A stretch of DNA of 64,000 nt from Enoplolaimus lenunculus (Eukaryota; Nematoda; Enoplea; Enoplida; Thoracostomopsidae), in assembly GCA_030248215.1 (NCBI GenBank), contig JASANG010001532.1:62001-126000 (forward strand), given 5' to 3'. The notes under the pieces are model-generated. The model was given only the letters and a program-made list of their open reading frames with translations. It was not told where the DNA came from and searched no databases. A program made the position numbers and the translations under genes. Positions within the stretch are counted from its first letter, which is position 1, and every line of letters begins with the position of its first letter. Of the stretch, positions 35,316-57,137 are shown one piece after another.

Positions 35316-37145
35316 CTATTTTGAACCAATCGTAATTGCTTCTTTGACGTTTGCAGGCAATTCTTTATTCTTAGTATCGGGCAAATATTTGTACGAAACC
35401 GCCGCAGAAACTATCCCGACTCCGGTAAGGATTAGATACGGCCCGGCAGCCCAAATACCTCGCAGCAAAATAATTTGCGGCGCAACCATAACTCCAACCC
35501 GGGCAAAAATATTACAAACAGCATACGCTGTGCTGCGAGCTTCGGTGGGAAATATTTCTGACGTACAAATGTATACAGCTTCCCAAATTGGGGTCATAAT
35601 CATGCTGGCACTTAATGCCAACGATGTTATAGCTATTCGTCCAGGACCTGTGACGTTTGTTGCATAAAGACATCCGATTGTTAGAGTAACAACTGCAACT
35701 ACCGTTTGAGGGATTTGATGCATAACTCTGCGGTTGAATTTTGGTAGGTATGTATCTAGTAGCCATACTAATAAGCTTGCCCCAATCCAACCGCAGTTCA
35801 TAATTAATTGATTGATATAAAAGTTTCCATCTAAATTTCGGCTATCAAAGCCAATTGTGTAGCTAGTAACCGCTGCTGCGAACCACATATACCCCATTAC
35901 CAGCGTTTTAATAGTCATAGCCCTTGTGACAACCAAGTCTTTAACTGCAAATTTGGGTTTAGCAGTTGGTACGACAGTCTGGGGGCTAGAAACGTTTTGA
36001 TCTGTACCTTTCGCACCAGTTTCAAGCTTACTCACTGAAGCATTATTAGCTATGAAATTTTGAGTTTCTTCGTTAGTTGATTTTCGCTCAGTATCAAGAC
36101 ACGTTAACGATACGTTAATATCAACTGTTCCCATCATGGGATCTTGTACTACACACGCAAGTTCTGCGTTGGTTTGGCTTCGTTTCTTTCGCGTCTTTCC
36201 ATTTATCCAATCTATACGTGCTTGGGACTTCTGCGCTAGCTCTAGTTTTCCTAAATCTGTCGACCATTTAACACTTTCTGGCATCAAAAATATCAACACC
36301 AAAACCGACGGTAAACTGAACAGAGGCAAGATTCGTAGAGCAAGTCGCCAATTTTGAACCCAGTAGTGAAGTCCGATAATTATGAACCCGGCCGGCAAGC
36401 AAGATACCGTACTCATAAACATACGTTGCTGTGGTTTGATCATTTCCATAACGTAAACGTATCCGGTCACATATTCTCCGCCGACAAACAATCCAGCAAC
36501 AAATCGACAAATTGTAAGCATCACCGGAGACGTTGCAAACGAGGACGCGACTGACGAAATTATTTCACCACAGTTGAAAAATATCAACGTGGATCGGCGT
36601 CCAAAGGCGTCCGTCACCTGGCCCATGGTAGTAGCCCCAATCAGAACCCCTGCAAATTGAATAGTAGCGATCAGTGCGGCTTGGTATGCGTGATCACAAA
36701 CGAGCAAAAATTCCCAGCGCGCTGAATAAAATGGCGCTCGGAATTCAAGGAATCGCGACATTTGACGCGGTTCATTTGTAGCCTGAGCGTATTTATTCAG
36801 TACACGGCGTAGAGTAGCGTTTGAAGTGAAAGTAGCGTCCGAAACTAGGGTTGCATTAGCCGTGCAATTATAGTAGACAGGGCAACTTTTAGACCAATCG
36901 GTGTATTCTATTATTTCAACGGCGCTGTTAGAGTTGTTAGAAAAACTACTATTGCTTGTGAGGTTTGTTGTAATATCAGTAAAAACTGTTAGACATCGCC
37001 ATTCAGGATTCATATTAGCATATAGCGGAAATCCCATTATTGATGAACGAACAAAAATGCCGAAAAATTTCAATACAAACATTACTAAACATTCGAATCG
37101 GTTCAGTTTAAGCGCACGCAAATTACGAATAATTATGTTATTCAT
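35316..37145 (-). CDS. SLC22-type organic ion transporter (MFS), intronless
   Basis: A single 609-codon exon. I start at the ATG at 37145, because CTTCAG sits one base upstream and the 30 extra in-frame codons upstream look like leader sequence. The protein has the SLC22 plan: first membrane helix (about 15-33), a large N-glycosylated outer loop with many N-x-S/T sites (about 55-145), then the MFS loop motif GQVTDAFGRR (about 175-184), helices up to PESVKW, a long cytoplasmic loop, and six more helices with FPTEARSTAYA, the SLC22 signature after helix 10. It would move organic cations, carnitine-like solutes or anions across the plasma membrane; the substrate cannot be told. The central loop is unusually long (about 110 residues, Ser/Thr/Lys rich). 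Among neighbours with 3-21 exons, the lack of introns is notable and suggests a retrocopy origin or intron loss. Confidence 0.92.
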   Translation of the reverse strand: MNNIIIRNLRALKLNRFECLVMFVLKFFGIFVRSSIMGFPLYANMNPEWRCLTVFTDITTNLTSNSSFSNNSNSAVEIIEYTDWSKSCPVYYNCTANATLVSDATFTSNATLRRVLNKYAQATNEPRQMSRFLEFRAPFYSARWEFLLVCDHAYQAALIATIQFAGVLIGATTMGQVTDAFGRRSTLIFFNCGEIISSVASSFATSPVMLTICRFVAGLFVGGEYVTGYVYVMEMIKPQQRMFMSTVSCLPAGFIIIGLHYWVQNWRLALRILPLFSLPSVLVLIFLMPESVKWSTDLGKLELAQKSQARIDWINGKTRKKRSQTNAELACVVQDPMMGTVDINVSLTCLDTERKSTNEETQNFIANNASVSKLETGAKGTDQNVSSPQTVVPTAKPKFAVKDLVVTRAMTIKTLVMGYMWFAAAVTSYTIGFDSRNLDGNFYINQLIMNCGWIGASLLVWLLDTYLPKFNRRVMHQIPQTVVAVVTLTIGCLYATNVTGPGRIAITSLALSASMIMTPIWEAVYICTSEIFPTEARSTAYAVCNIFARVGVMVAPQIILLRGIWAAGPYLILTGVGIVSAAVSYKYLPDTKNKELPANVKEAITIGSK

Positions 37146-39616
37146 ACTGAAGTTTATTTTTTTTAATTTAAACCAAACAACAAAAACGGACGTCCATTTC
37201 CGGTTTCTGCCGTTATATTTAACCGCTTCTCGCATGAATATTTGTTGAAATGTAAATGTAGAACTTTGGTGTTAAACTTTTTAGAATTTTTGGCTGTGAC
37301 TGGTTTACTGTCAGCGCTCAAATATCAAAACTTGACGTTCCACCTGATGGGGCTCTCTCGTGTCGTGAAAGTTTTGCGCTGTGTAACCGCGTCACAAATA
37401 ACTAGTAATCCGTAGTTGCACACATGTGTAACTCTTCAATTATACTCGGTTTTGGCATATGTTCAAAAGTGTTTGTGTTAAGCAAGTCTTGCCAAACCTT
37501 TAAAACTTGAGTGACAACTTTTCAAAGTAAGATTGAGGGACATAAAGATCTTTCAACTTAAGGTATATATATCTGGTACAAAACCTAAAGTCACTTTGGT
37601 GAGTCAACCTTGAGTTAAATTAAAGCTCATCGAGAATTACTCGCATAAAAACATATATAATTAAAAATGTGGAAAAACATAACAATCGCTGAACTTTTAG
37701 TTTTCAGTTTATCTGCTATTTTCGCATGTACCCCTAGAGACCAGGGAAACGACCACAGAATACGCCATTTTCACCTTAGCGAGAGTCCCACCCACCGTGC
37801 TGGATAACCAGTTCTCATAAGGTTTATTGAGGGTTCCCATATTTCATTACGGCCCCATGTGGTGCACCAAGCCTCTTGTTGTTCACCGAGGCCTCCGTCG
37901 TGTCGTCCGCAAAGGTCCTGTTAAAATTTATCCAATTATAAATCTAGTCAGACATATTTTGAGCACTCCACCAGGTTTAGATGCCTTGCTCGACTGAAGG
38001 TTTTGGAATGGTTATTTCTGCAAATCTGGCTATTGCACTCGCTAAGTCACTTTAAAGTAAGGGCTTCAATTTGTACAGGACACCCCCTCAAGGAGGTAGG
38101 GGGTACTTGACTCAGTACTGCATGCATTCCTGGTAAAAAAGAAGATTGAAGTCAGGATGCGCCACTGTAATGGAAAATACACTTCTCAATTTGAGCATAG
38201 CTAAAGAGAATATTCAAAATCTTATAAATACATTTAACCGCATTTGTCTAATAAAACAAATTATAAAACAAAAGAGCAATGTTCTTTTTAAGAAAATCAA
38301 AAGAAGAATTTTCTATGTATATATGAAAACTTCAAATTTGAATACGGTACGTAAATATGTGAATTATACGTATGTGGATTGTTCCTGTTTTAATAATGCA
38401 GAGTATTTAACGCTGGGCATGTGCATTACTATGCATACGGTTTGTGGTGAGTTGTTCATATTTATTTAATGCACAATGTGGGAATAAACGTATGTACCAT
38501 CTGAGATCTAATTTCAAGGTAGGATAGGATAAAAGACTTACCACCATCATCTTCCCTCTCCTATATACAAGTGCTTTTGCTCGATCTCGATAAGCTCTCA
38601 TGCAGGACGATAGCCAGCTCATCTTGCTAGAAAGCTAAAAATTATCAGGACGGGTATACAACGGTTTTTGTTAACTTATACAACCAAGGTTAAAAAATTT
38701 CCAGGGGCGAAAATGTTTCCATGATGTGGGCTGGAGCCCGTCCTGGCCCCTCCTTGGTTGCAGGCCCACTCTCATGGCGTATGGAGATTTTGTTTTACTG
38801 CGCAGAAAGTTTTCTCGCTAACAGAGTGTTTTAGGGTTTTTATTTCTATACTTTGTTGCGTTTCATTTATCTTGTATATTTAGTACTTACTGCCCTGGAA
38901 AATAAGGTATGATGTTTTCAGAAAAAACTGTGAAAATCTGCGTTCAGCTGAAAGAAAATGTGTAGATTTTCGGATTTTCAACAGATAAAAATTAATGGAT
39001 GCTAAAGTGCAAACCATTAAATCTTGCCATATTTTTGGTTGAGACATGCGTATTCTTTTTACATGTCTATGTTTTCGTTTGGTTCATCAGAACAGCCTGC
39101 AAGGCTTGACGCATATATATATTTTACCTGGGACAGCCGAAACACGTCAGAGCATATATTTTTCCTATCTGGTAAAGAATTTTGTTGCTCAGTGAGTTTG
39201 TAAATTTGTCGCTTTGATGATGCAGTTTTGAATTGGTCAGTTACTATTAAATGACAAAAAGTGCAATAATAATAATAATAATCGCAAAACGTTTTACACA
39301 TTTATTTATTATTAGCGTAAAATAAGTTGTAAAATGCGCTAAATTGTGCGTTAAATGCTTATCAACGCCAATTTAATAAAAGCAACAAAAACATAGATAA
39401 AACGCTAAGATTTGTTATAAATCGCATTTGTCAACACTGAAAAGGACGCGCGTTGGTGCAAGAGAAGAGAGAATACCACGATGTCTGAAAAATATAAACA
39501 TTTAACCCGAATCAAGCGAAATGATATATCACAACAATTACTGGAAAAGATTCCGGCTCAAAGACACAAGAACAACGAGAATTGAATTTCAGCAGATCAG
39601 TAAAAAATCTATTGCT
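37146..39616. other. Upstream of SLC22: no recognised gene
   Basis: The SLC22 promoter must lie at the left edge. A 107-codon open frame at 38146-38469 (+) has a lysine-rich start and a cysteine-bearing end (YVDCSCFNNAEY), but no recognisable family and no partner exon, so it stays hypothetical. A dispersed repeat lies at 38590-38760. The stretch 37730-37925 is GC-richer than its surroundings and unidentified. Confidence 0.5.
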
Positions 39617-40920
39617 AATGGGTCATCCACGTTATACTGTTTTACGCCACTGTAAAAAATTGTGCCAACATGCCAGTCCCTAAGTTACTAATTGCAGTGT
39701 TTCCAAATTAAAACATCCAAAAGTCACTCGCATCCAGCGTACACCCACCAAATAACTGGCAGACCTTCTGAACGGTGTATATACTTCGCTACCTTATCGC
39801 AGATACAGTGACTCTGTTTGGCGAGGCTTCGCGGCAATTCATAGTCCGATATCTCGTTGTCCCCGACAACTCGTTGACTCAACAACCTGTCACTCCGACA
39901 ACTCGTCGACCCAGACAACTTGTCGCCCCCACAACGGGTCATCCATATAATAGTGCGCGCACTACTGTAAAAAACTGTCCAGGTCATGGTAACAACCTAT
40001 ATATGTTATTTTGCAGGAACTCTGTAGGAAGGATGTTATATTCAGAACTAGTCTCTTTCTCTAGAGTCCAGGCACAACGCCGGCTATCTATAAAGTACAT
40101 GGTTGTCAGACCTGCACGGTCGCGACGACCCCTTCCTCCGAAGTACTGCGAATATATTTGATTTTTCTCCTAAATTTCTCCGAAAGATAGGCCACGCCGG
40201 GAATCGAACCTCGGACCTCTCGCTCGCGAGTCAAGCGCGCTACCCATTACACCACGCGGCCGATATCCTAATTTCCTCTGGTGGTATATGTGCACAAGTA
40301 TGTAATGTGTTAACATTACACACTCTGCACATACACAAGCCGCGTATATACTCACATTCCCCCTTCTTTAGGCGGTCGCCCCGGACCGCGAATCCAAACT
40401 TCTCCGAATCCATGAGCCTGCAATTTACAACGCCCGTCTCGGTGGGACCTCCATATCGAGACTGCTCGGTCGGGACGACCCTTTCCCCGAAGTACTGCGA
40501 ATATATTTGATATTTCTCCTACAAGTATGTAATGTGTTAACATTACACACTCTGCACATACACAAGCCGCGTATGTATACTCACAATGATGTGTGTTGTA
40601 ATGAGCCACTAGTTATAGCATCGTTTTTGACACTGTTCCTTAAGGGGTGGGTTACAGCTTCCTGTAATTGCCCGTCATGTCAAGTAAACTATCTGGCAGC
40701 CAATTCACTGCCATAAACATCGGATATAAAATTGTGTTTCACTAAAAAGCAATGTTTCATTAATGGATTCTCTCCGATAAAACATACGTTTTTTGGTAGA
40801 GATTCTGGAGGTGGTTCATATAAAGACATGTCTTAACATTCATTGTAGACACTTTATTTTACGTTCGGTAGCTTTAAGTTGAGCCAGAGATTTCCAATGA
40901 TGGTTTCAGCGACCTGGTGG
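39617..40920. repeat. Repeat cluster: GGGTCATCC units and a segmental duplication
   Basis: The end ATGGGTCATCCACGTTATACT occurs at 39617 and again at 40922; a diverged one (CGGGTCATCCATATAATAG) lies near 39937, all in the same sense. 39855-39936 is a loose tandem of GACAACTCGTCG-like words. Two related blocks repeat ATTTGAT with TTTCTCCT (40150-40172 and 40502-40523) and then ACAAGTATGTAATGTGTTAA (40293-40350 and 40521-40577). The first copy has a tRNA-like insert. Confidence 0.7.
40190..40261 (-). tRNA. tRNA-like (anticodon position CGC), likely pseudo or SINE head
   Basis: Exactly 72 nt with canonical spacing. The 7-bp acceptor (GGCCGCG with CGTGGCC) pairs fully with one G-U; the D stem is GTGT/GCGC. 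An A-box-like GGTGTAATGGGTAGCGC and B-box GGTTCGATTCC are present. The anticodon loop CTCGCGA puts CGC at 34-36 (would read Ala GCG). The anticodon stem has one mismatch and the T stem two, and alanine's usual G3-U70 pair is absent, so function is doubtful. It sits as an insert in one of two duplicated blocks. Confidence 0.5.
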
Positions 40921-41423
40921 TTATGGGTCATCCACGTTATACTGTCTACACTACTGTAAATAATTGTACCCACATGCAAGTCCCTAAGATCCTAATTGCA
41001 GTGTTTATAAATTATATATCCCAAAGTCACCCACACTTTGTGTACACCCGGCTGAAAACAGAGAGTCTCTCTGAACGTTATATACTTTATCACACTATCG
41101 CACATACAGATTCCACTTTGTCAGTGCGTAAAAGGACAGTTGTTTTGTCCTGAGTCTGTCAGAAGGTCATTCGCTTCTTGCATATCACAAAGCCTGTTCG
41201 ATGGGACTCTGTTTAAGGCCCTGAAATGGCATTTATCGCACATACAGATTCCACTTTGTCAGTGCGTGAAAGGACAGTTGTTTTGTCCTGCCTGAGTCGG
41301 TCAGAAGCACATTCGCTTCTTGCATAACACAAAGCCTGTTCGATGGGACTCCGTTAAAGGCCTTGAAATGGCATTTATGAACACAAATTTCATTTGGGTG
41401 TGCCGTTTAAAATGAATGAGTTA

Positions 41424-43128
41424 TTAACCCTCAATGGCCCGACAGTCTACATATGTAGACATAACCAGTTCGGCAATTGATTGTTCGGCAGGTGCTATAG
41501 TTAAGAATCTATTGTTTAATTTCCATCGATAATTATTCTGTTATAGTAGTATAAAAAACTTATAGCATTGTGGGAACAAAAGTTTGCTGTACAGTGAGTC
41601 ATATACCTATATAACCCGACCGTCTACATATGTAGACAGATGTTGATTTGATCATAGTTTGAGTTTTGACAAGAATTGGAACGTTTTGTTCTTACACACG
41701 GTTTTGTATGGTGAGGTAAAGTCAGGGAAATGTCAGGTTTGCATAAATTATCTTTGACTGAGGTCGTACGACGTGTATTAGAACCAAGTGATTCAGAGAC
41801 AGAAGATGACAAACCGGACGACAATAGTTCAAATGACGACTCAGAATCAGTTGAGTTAGGTCAATGCAGTAGTGAAGAGGCTGCTATTTATGAGCAAGAT
41901 AGTGATGGTGAATTACAAAAACAATCGGACGCATCTAGTAGTGAGTTGAGCGATATGGACGAGACTTCTAGTGGAAGTAATGTGTTTTTGTCAGCGACGG
42001 GTGTTGAGTGGCATTCTACAACACCGCCTGTCCGTGTGTTAGCTAGAAATATAATTCGCTTTCGCGAAGGCACTGCAGTAAACCCTACAACAGAGTCAGA
42101 AGCATTTTATCTTTATATAAACGAGCCCATTTTACATACAATTCAGCGACTCACTAGTAGGCGACTGCGGGCGCGCAATTTTTCAACGCTACCAATGTGT
42201 GAGCTGAAAGCTTGGCTTGGGGTGGTAATCAGAGCTGGTGCAGATCGCGATAACATGTCTCCAGTGCACAGGCACAATAATGGCAAATCGCCGCAGCGTA
42301 CCTCCGGTGCTAAAGTCAACAAAAGAACAAGAGGTCTATAGCACCCGATTATTATGGGACCACAATAACCGCATAATGTTGGCGTCTTATTGTCCAAAGA
42401 AAAATAAAAATGTGCTATTACTAAGTTCAGTTCATGTGAAAAACGAAGTTTGCACCAGCAGAGAGGACAAAAAACCAGCAGTTATCTTGGATTATAATTT
42501 GGGAAAAGGCGGGGTTGATGAAATGGACTCTTGCATTGATGATTTTACCTGCAAACGCAAAACGAATCGTTATCCTCTAGTCTGCGTTTTCAATATGATT
42601 GATATTGCGTTGCACAACGCATTCATTGTCATGAAACTGAACGGATGTCAAAAGTCATGCAATGTTTTCATGAAAAAAGTAGCCGAACAACTAGCGCAAG
42701 ACAATATGACCAAACGTTACAGTAGTGAAAAAATTTACGCAAAATCAAAGGATTCATTTATGGCTTACGGGCTGCCTCAAAAGCGAAACGAACCTTCTAC
42801 ATCTGGTAAACCGACCAAATGTCAGGTCACAAGTTGTCGCAAATCTACGAGATTGAGCTGTTCGTCATGTGGAAAACAAGTGTGCAAGGACCACATGAAT
42901 CGCACCATAACGTGCAACGACTGTGCTTAACTGGACAACGCGCCCGCAGTGGGAGGCTGGACGGGGAGCGGGTGGAACTCCGCCAGAACACTAGTTCTGA
43001 CTGTCTCAAGCCAGTTAAAGGAGGAGAGCACCCTGAGATAAGCCAAAACTAACGCTAGTTGTGTTGTCTACATATGTAGACCGTTGGGCTGATTAAGGTG
43101 AAAATTTTGCCGGGCCGTTGAGGGTTAA
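41424..43128 (+). mobile_element. piggyBac transposon, internally deleted
   Basis: TTAA at both borders followed by CCCTCAATGGCCCG and its inverse CGGGCCGTTGAGGG (one mismatch), the piggyBac hallmark. The palindrome GTCTACATATGTAGAC occurs three times (41445, 41622 and 43066) near the ends, possibly transposase sites. It carries a transposase remnant (41730-42930) and is inserted in the TIR element 40921-43362. Confidence 0.93.
41730..42930 (+). pseudogene. piggyBac transposase, catalytic middle deleted
   Basis: The first frame (41730 to about 42245) has an acidic Ser/Glu/Asp-rich start, then the DDE_Tnp_1_7 N-part (ESEAFYLYINEPILHTIQRL; LPMCELKAWLGVVIRAG). It breaks off near 42245 and a second frame continues to 42930 with the C-part: YNLGKGGVDEMDSC (holds the third catalytic Asp in this family) and a cysteine-rich end (CQVTSC, CSSCGKQVCKDHM, CNDC). 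The stretch that should hold the first two catalytic Asp residues is gone and the frames do not match, so it cannot make active transposase. Confidence 0.9.
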
Positions 43129-43831
43129 ACGATTTTACAGAGTCTGTGCGAAGGAACACTTACTGTATAAGACAATGTGTCCAAACAGTGTCCACATGGT
43201 CCCTACTTCCTCCGAAGGGACTACCGCCATAACACAGTAAGTATGCATGCCCTCTGCAAAGTCTACATATTCCAAAAACCACATTGATTTTATCGCCCTT
43301 CCATTCCAAACAAGTGGGTGGACAATTTTTACAGGAGTGTAGAAACGTGGATGACCCATAATTTGGATCGTGTAAATAACGCGACCTGGAAAGCGTTTTC
43401 TGCCATAAAGTAAAAAATCGACCGAAGTCAGGGACTTCATTTCATCTCGGAACGAAAATCTTTTAGCCGAGAGTTGCAAGCGGGTACAGCAACCGTGTTT
43501 AACTGCTAACTTTGCAGGGGCAACACGTTTTATGCCTCGTTACTTCTACGACGTTAATATTTTGTTAATCATTGCAAACGGGAGACATTGGTCAAAGCAT
43601 CCAAACGAATAAACCTAATTAGATAAGAGAGGATTAGCTTTGGGTTGTGCTTACCACCATAACAGCATAGCTAGCTGTCCGCGTCTTCACATTTGGGAAG
43701 TGTCGATCGGAAGACGTTTGCAGCTTTAAGTTCTTGTTCGATTTCATTTCGTTCCCGTTGCAGTACTAGTTTAGATTTGTGGACATTATAGAATCAGACA
43801 AACGTTAGAGGTTATAAACTGAAGTAAGAAC
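43129..43831. promoter_or_regulatory. Presumed MCM2 5' flank
   Basis: Starts with the right arm of the 40921-43362 element. A pyrimidine-rich acceptor (GTTCCCGTTGCAG) ends at 43763, 68 nt before the MCM2 ATG, so transcription probably starts further up or the mRNA is trans-spliced. No TATA box or E2F-like site could be assigned with confidence. Confidence 0.4.
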
Positions 43832-55116
<11,285 letters not shown>

Positions 55117-57137
55117 ATGCTTAGGCGGAAACACGTGTATGTGATTTGTGAAATTTGAAATATGTTTATTGCTTTCTGAGTGTTGTATGTTGATTCTAAA
55201 GCAGATATGTCTCTGGACTAGGCTCCTGTATCTGTCTAAGGAACCGTGCTCAATAATTAATTTGGCGCGGCCTTACTGGGACCAGGCTTAATGCAACCAG
55301 GACCAAATACTAAGCCGTTTTCGGACCTAGTATGGATTATGGCGAACGGTTTGTCATGGGTCTGTTTTGAACTTTTTGCTTATGCTTTAAGTGTAGGCTA
55401 ATATTACGCTTAGGCTAAGGAACATGCTTATATACTGTTATATTTTCATATCATGTATTACAGTAAAGTTTGTTGTTTTCAAACAATTTATGAGTAAAGG
55501 GCGAAAGTTGGTGGTCTGTTTCAAGCGCCAGAGTGTAATTGGAGGCGGAAAACAAATGTACCTACCAAGATGCAGATTGAGGTGAAAAATACCGGAGCCG
55601 GAGGTCAAAACTTGCCTTAGCCGGAGTTGAGGCGAAATTAGGTAGTAAAAATGATGGATAATTAGATAATTTTAGTCAATATCTGCAACATGATGTTAAG
55701 TTGTTTCGTTTTACGCTATTTTTCTGCGAGATTTCGGAACGTCTTTTTTGAAAATTGTGTCAAAATAAAACGAAACGCACTAAGCAGATAAATTTTCCAA
55801 AACTGCAAAATTTTACAACCGAAATTGCCGGACTGTCCGGCAAAAATTCCACCGGGGCCGGAGGCCGATTTTCTGCCGGAGACAGACCTCTGATTGTACG
55901 CTAGTACCTAGGTTCTGAAATGCGTCAAATTATACAAATCGTGATAAAACGTTTAAAATTTCTGACAATGCCGTCCGATTGTCCTTTCTAAGTACTAGTG
56001 ATAAACTACTAACGTTGGGTATACAATTAAACGGAATTTGCAATCGTTATATATAACAATGGATTATTTCCCCAAAATTCCGCCGATTTCGGTAGAAAAA
56101 TTTTCCTTAGTGTTACAAAAATGGTAGCGTTCGGTGCGTTTGGTTTGACTTAGTCAGGGTGTAGCCGGATATCCATTTCCGGCAAAAATCGGTGTCTGTT
56201 TTCATTATAGAAATAACGGAAATATTGTATTTAGGTTTAAAATTGGTTTGTTATCAATCGTGTATATAGGTTGCAGTTACTATTTTTCACCTCATCTCCT
56301 ATTCCCATAAAATGCAACCTCCGGCTCCGGCAGAAAATCGTCCTCCGGCTCCGGAAAAATTTTTGCCGGAGGTATCGGCAACTTCGGTATCAAAATTTTG
56401 CGTAATTTCGCAAAATTTATCTGTTTAGCACGTTTCGTTTTACTTTTGTCACAATTTTCAGGAAAGAATTTCCGAAATTTCACAGAAAATTTGGCTACAA
56501 ACTCACCATGAGGCATATTTCTGTATAAAAATACAAAAAGATTCAGTACCGCAATTGCCGGAATTTCTGGTAAGATATCTACCGAGGCCAGAGCCGGAGG
56601 TTGATTTTTTGACGGAAACGGAGGCAGCCATAGGGTTGTATTCTCCTGGTTTTGTGTATCTAATTTTGAGCAATAATTGTCGGGATTTCTGATAAAAATA
56701 AATCTAAAACCAAAACTTTTTACAATGCTTTATAGCAGGGTACAATTGGAGGTCTACACCGACTCCGGTAGAATTTTTGCCGGAGGTTCCGGCAATTTCG
56801 GCAGTGAAATTTTGCAAAAGTTTTACAACATTTATCAGTTTTGCGTGTTTTGTTTAAAATTTTGGCAGAATTTTGAGGAAAGAATTTCCGAGATTTCGTA
56901 AACAGTTAAGCGTAAACCAAACGATTTAACAACACGGTACAGATATTTAATTAACAAATTAAACATCATTTTACCTACCTAATTTCGTCTGACCTCCAAC
57001 TCCGGTAAATATTGTTGACCTCCGGCTCCGGTACTTTTCACCTCCGGTTGAACCTTGCTTTATATTTAGATATTTGCTAAACATTGACAAATTAAACATT
57101 ATTTAAACTAGCTAAATTTCGAGTGTTTAAATAAAAA
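55117..57137. other. Between MCM2 and the cwo-like gene: related CCGG-rich elements
   Basis: The two genes converge here. A worn TTAGGC fragment lies near 55380-55445. Three related elements follow (about 55528-55905, 56320-56630, 56736-57057), sharing TTGCCGGAGG, CCGGCAATTTCGG and AATTTCGCAAAATTTATCTG. No gene seen. Confidence 0.65.
56736..57057. mobile_element. hAT-type element with CAGGGTACAATTGGAGG ends
   Basis: CAGGGTACAATTGGAGGTC to CACCTCCGGTTGAACCTTG; flanks CTTTATAG and CTTTATAT (7 of 8). Non-coding. It lies 80 bp downstream of the cwo-like stop codon. Confidence 0.75.

Larger units (their letters stand above)
40921..43362. mobile_element. TIR DNA element interrupted by a piggyBac
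   Basis: TTATGGGTCATCCACGT at 40921 and its inverse ACGTGGATGACCCATAAT at 43345-43362; the arms also share CTACACT and CTGTAAA next to the ends. Without the 1.7-kb piggyBac the element is about 0.74 kb. It has a direct duplication of 138 bp (41099-41236 and 41237-41375). No coding frame of its own; superfamily not determined. Confidence 0.72.

Noticed and set aside
38146-38469. 107-codon frame with cysteines
   Set aside because: No partner exons, no signal peptide and no recognisable domain; kept only as a remark in the intergenic entry.
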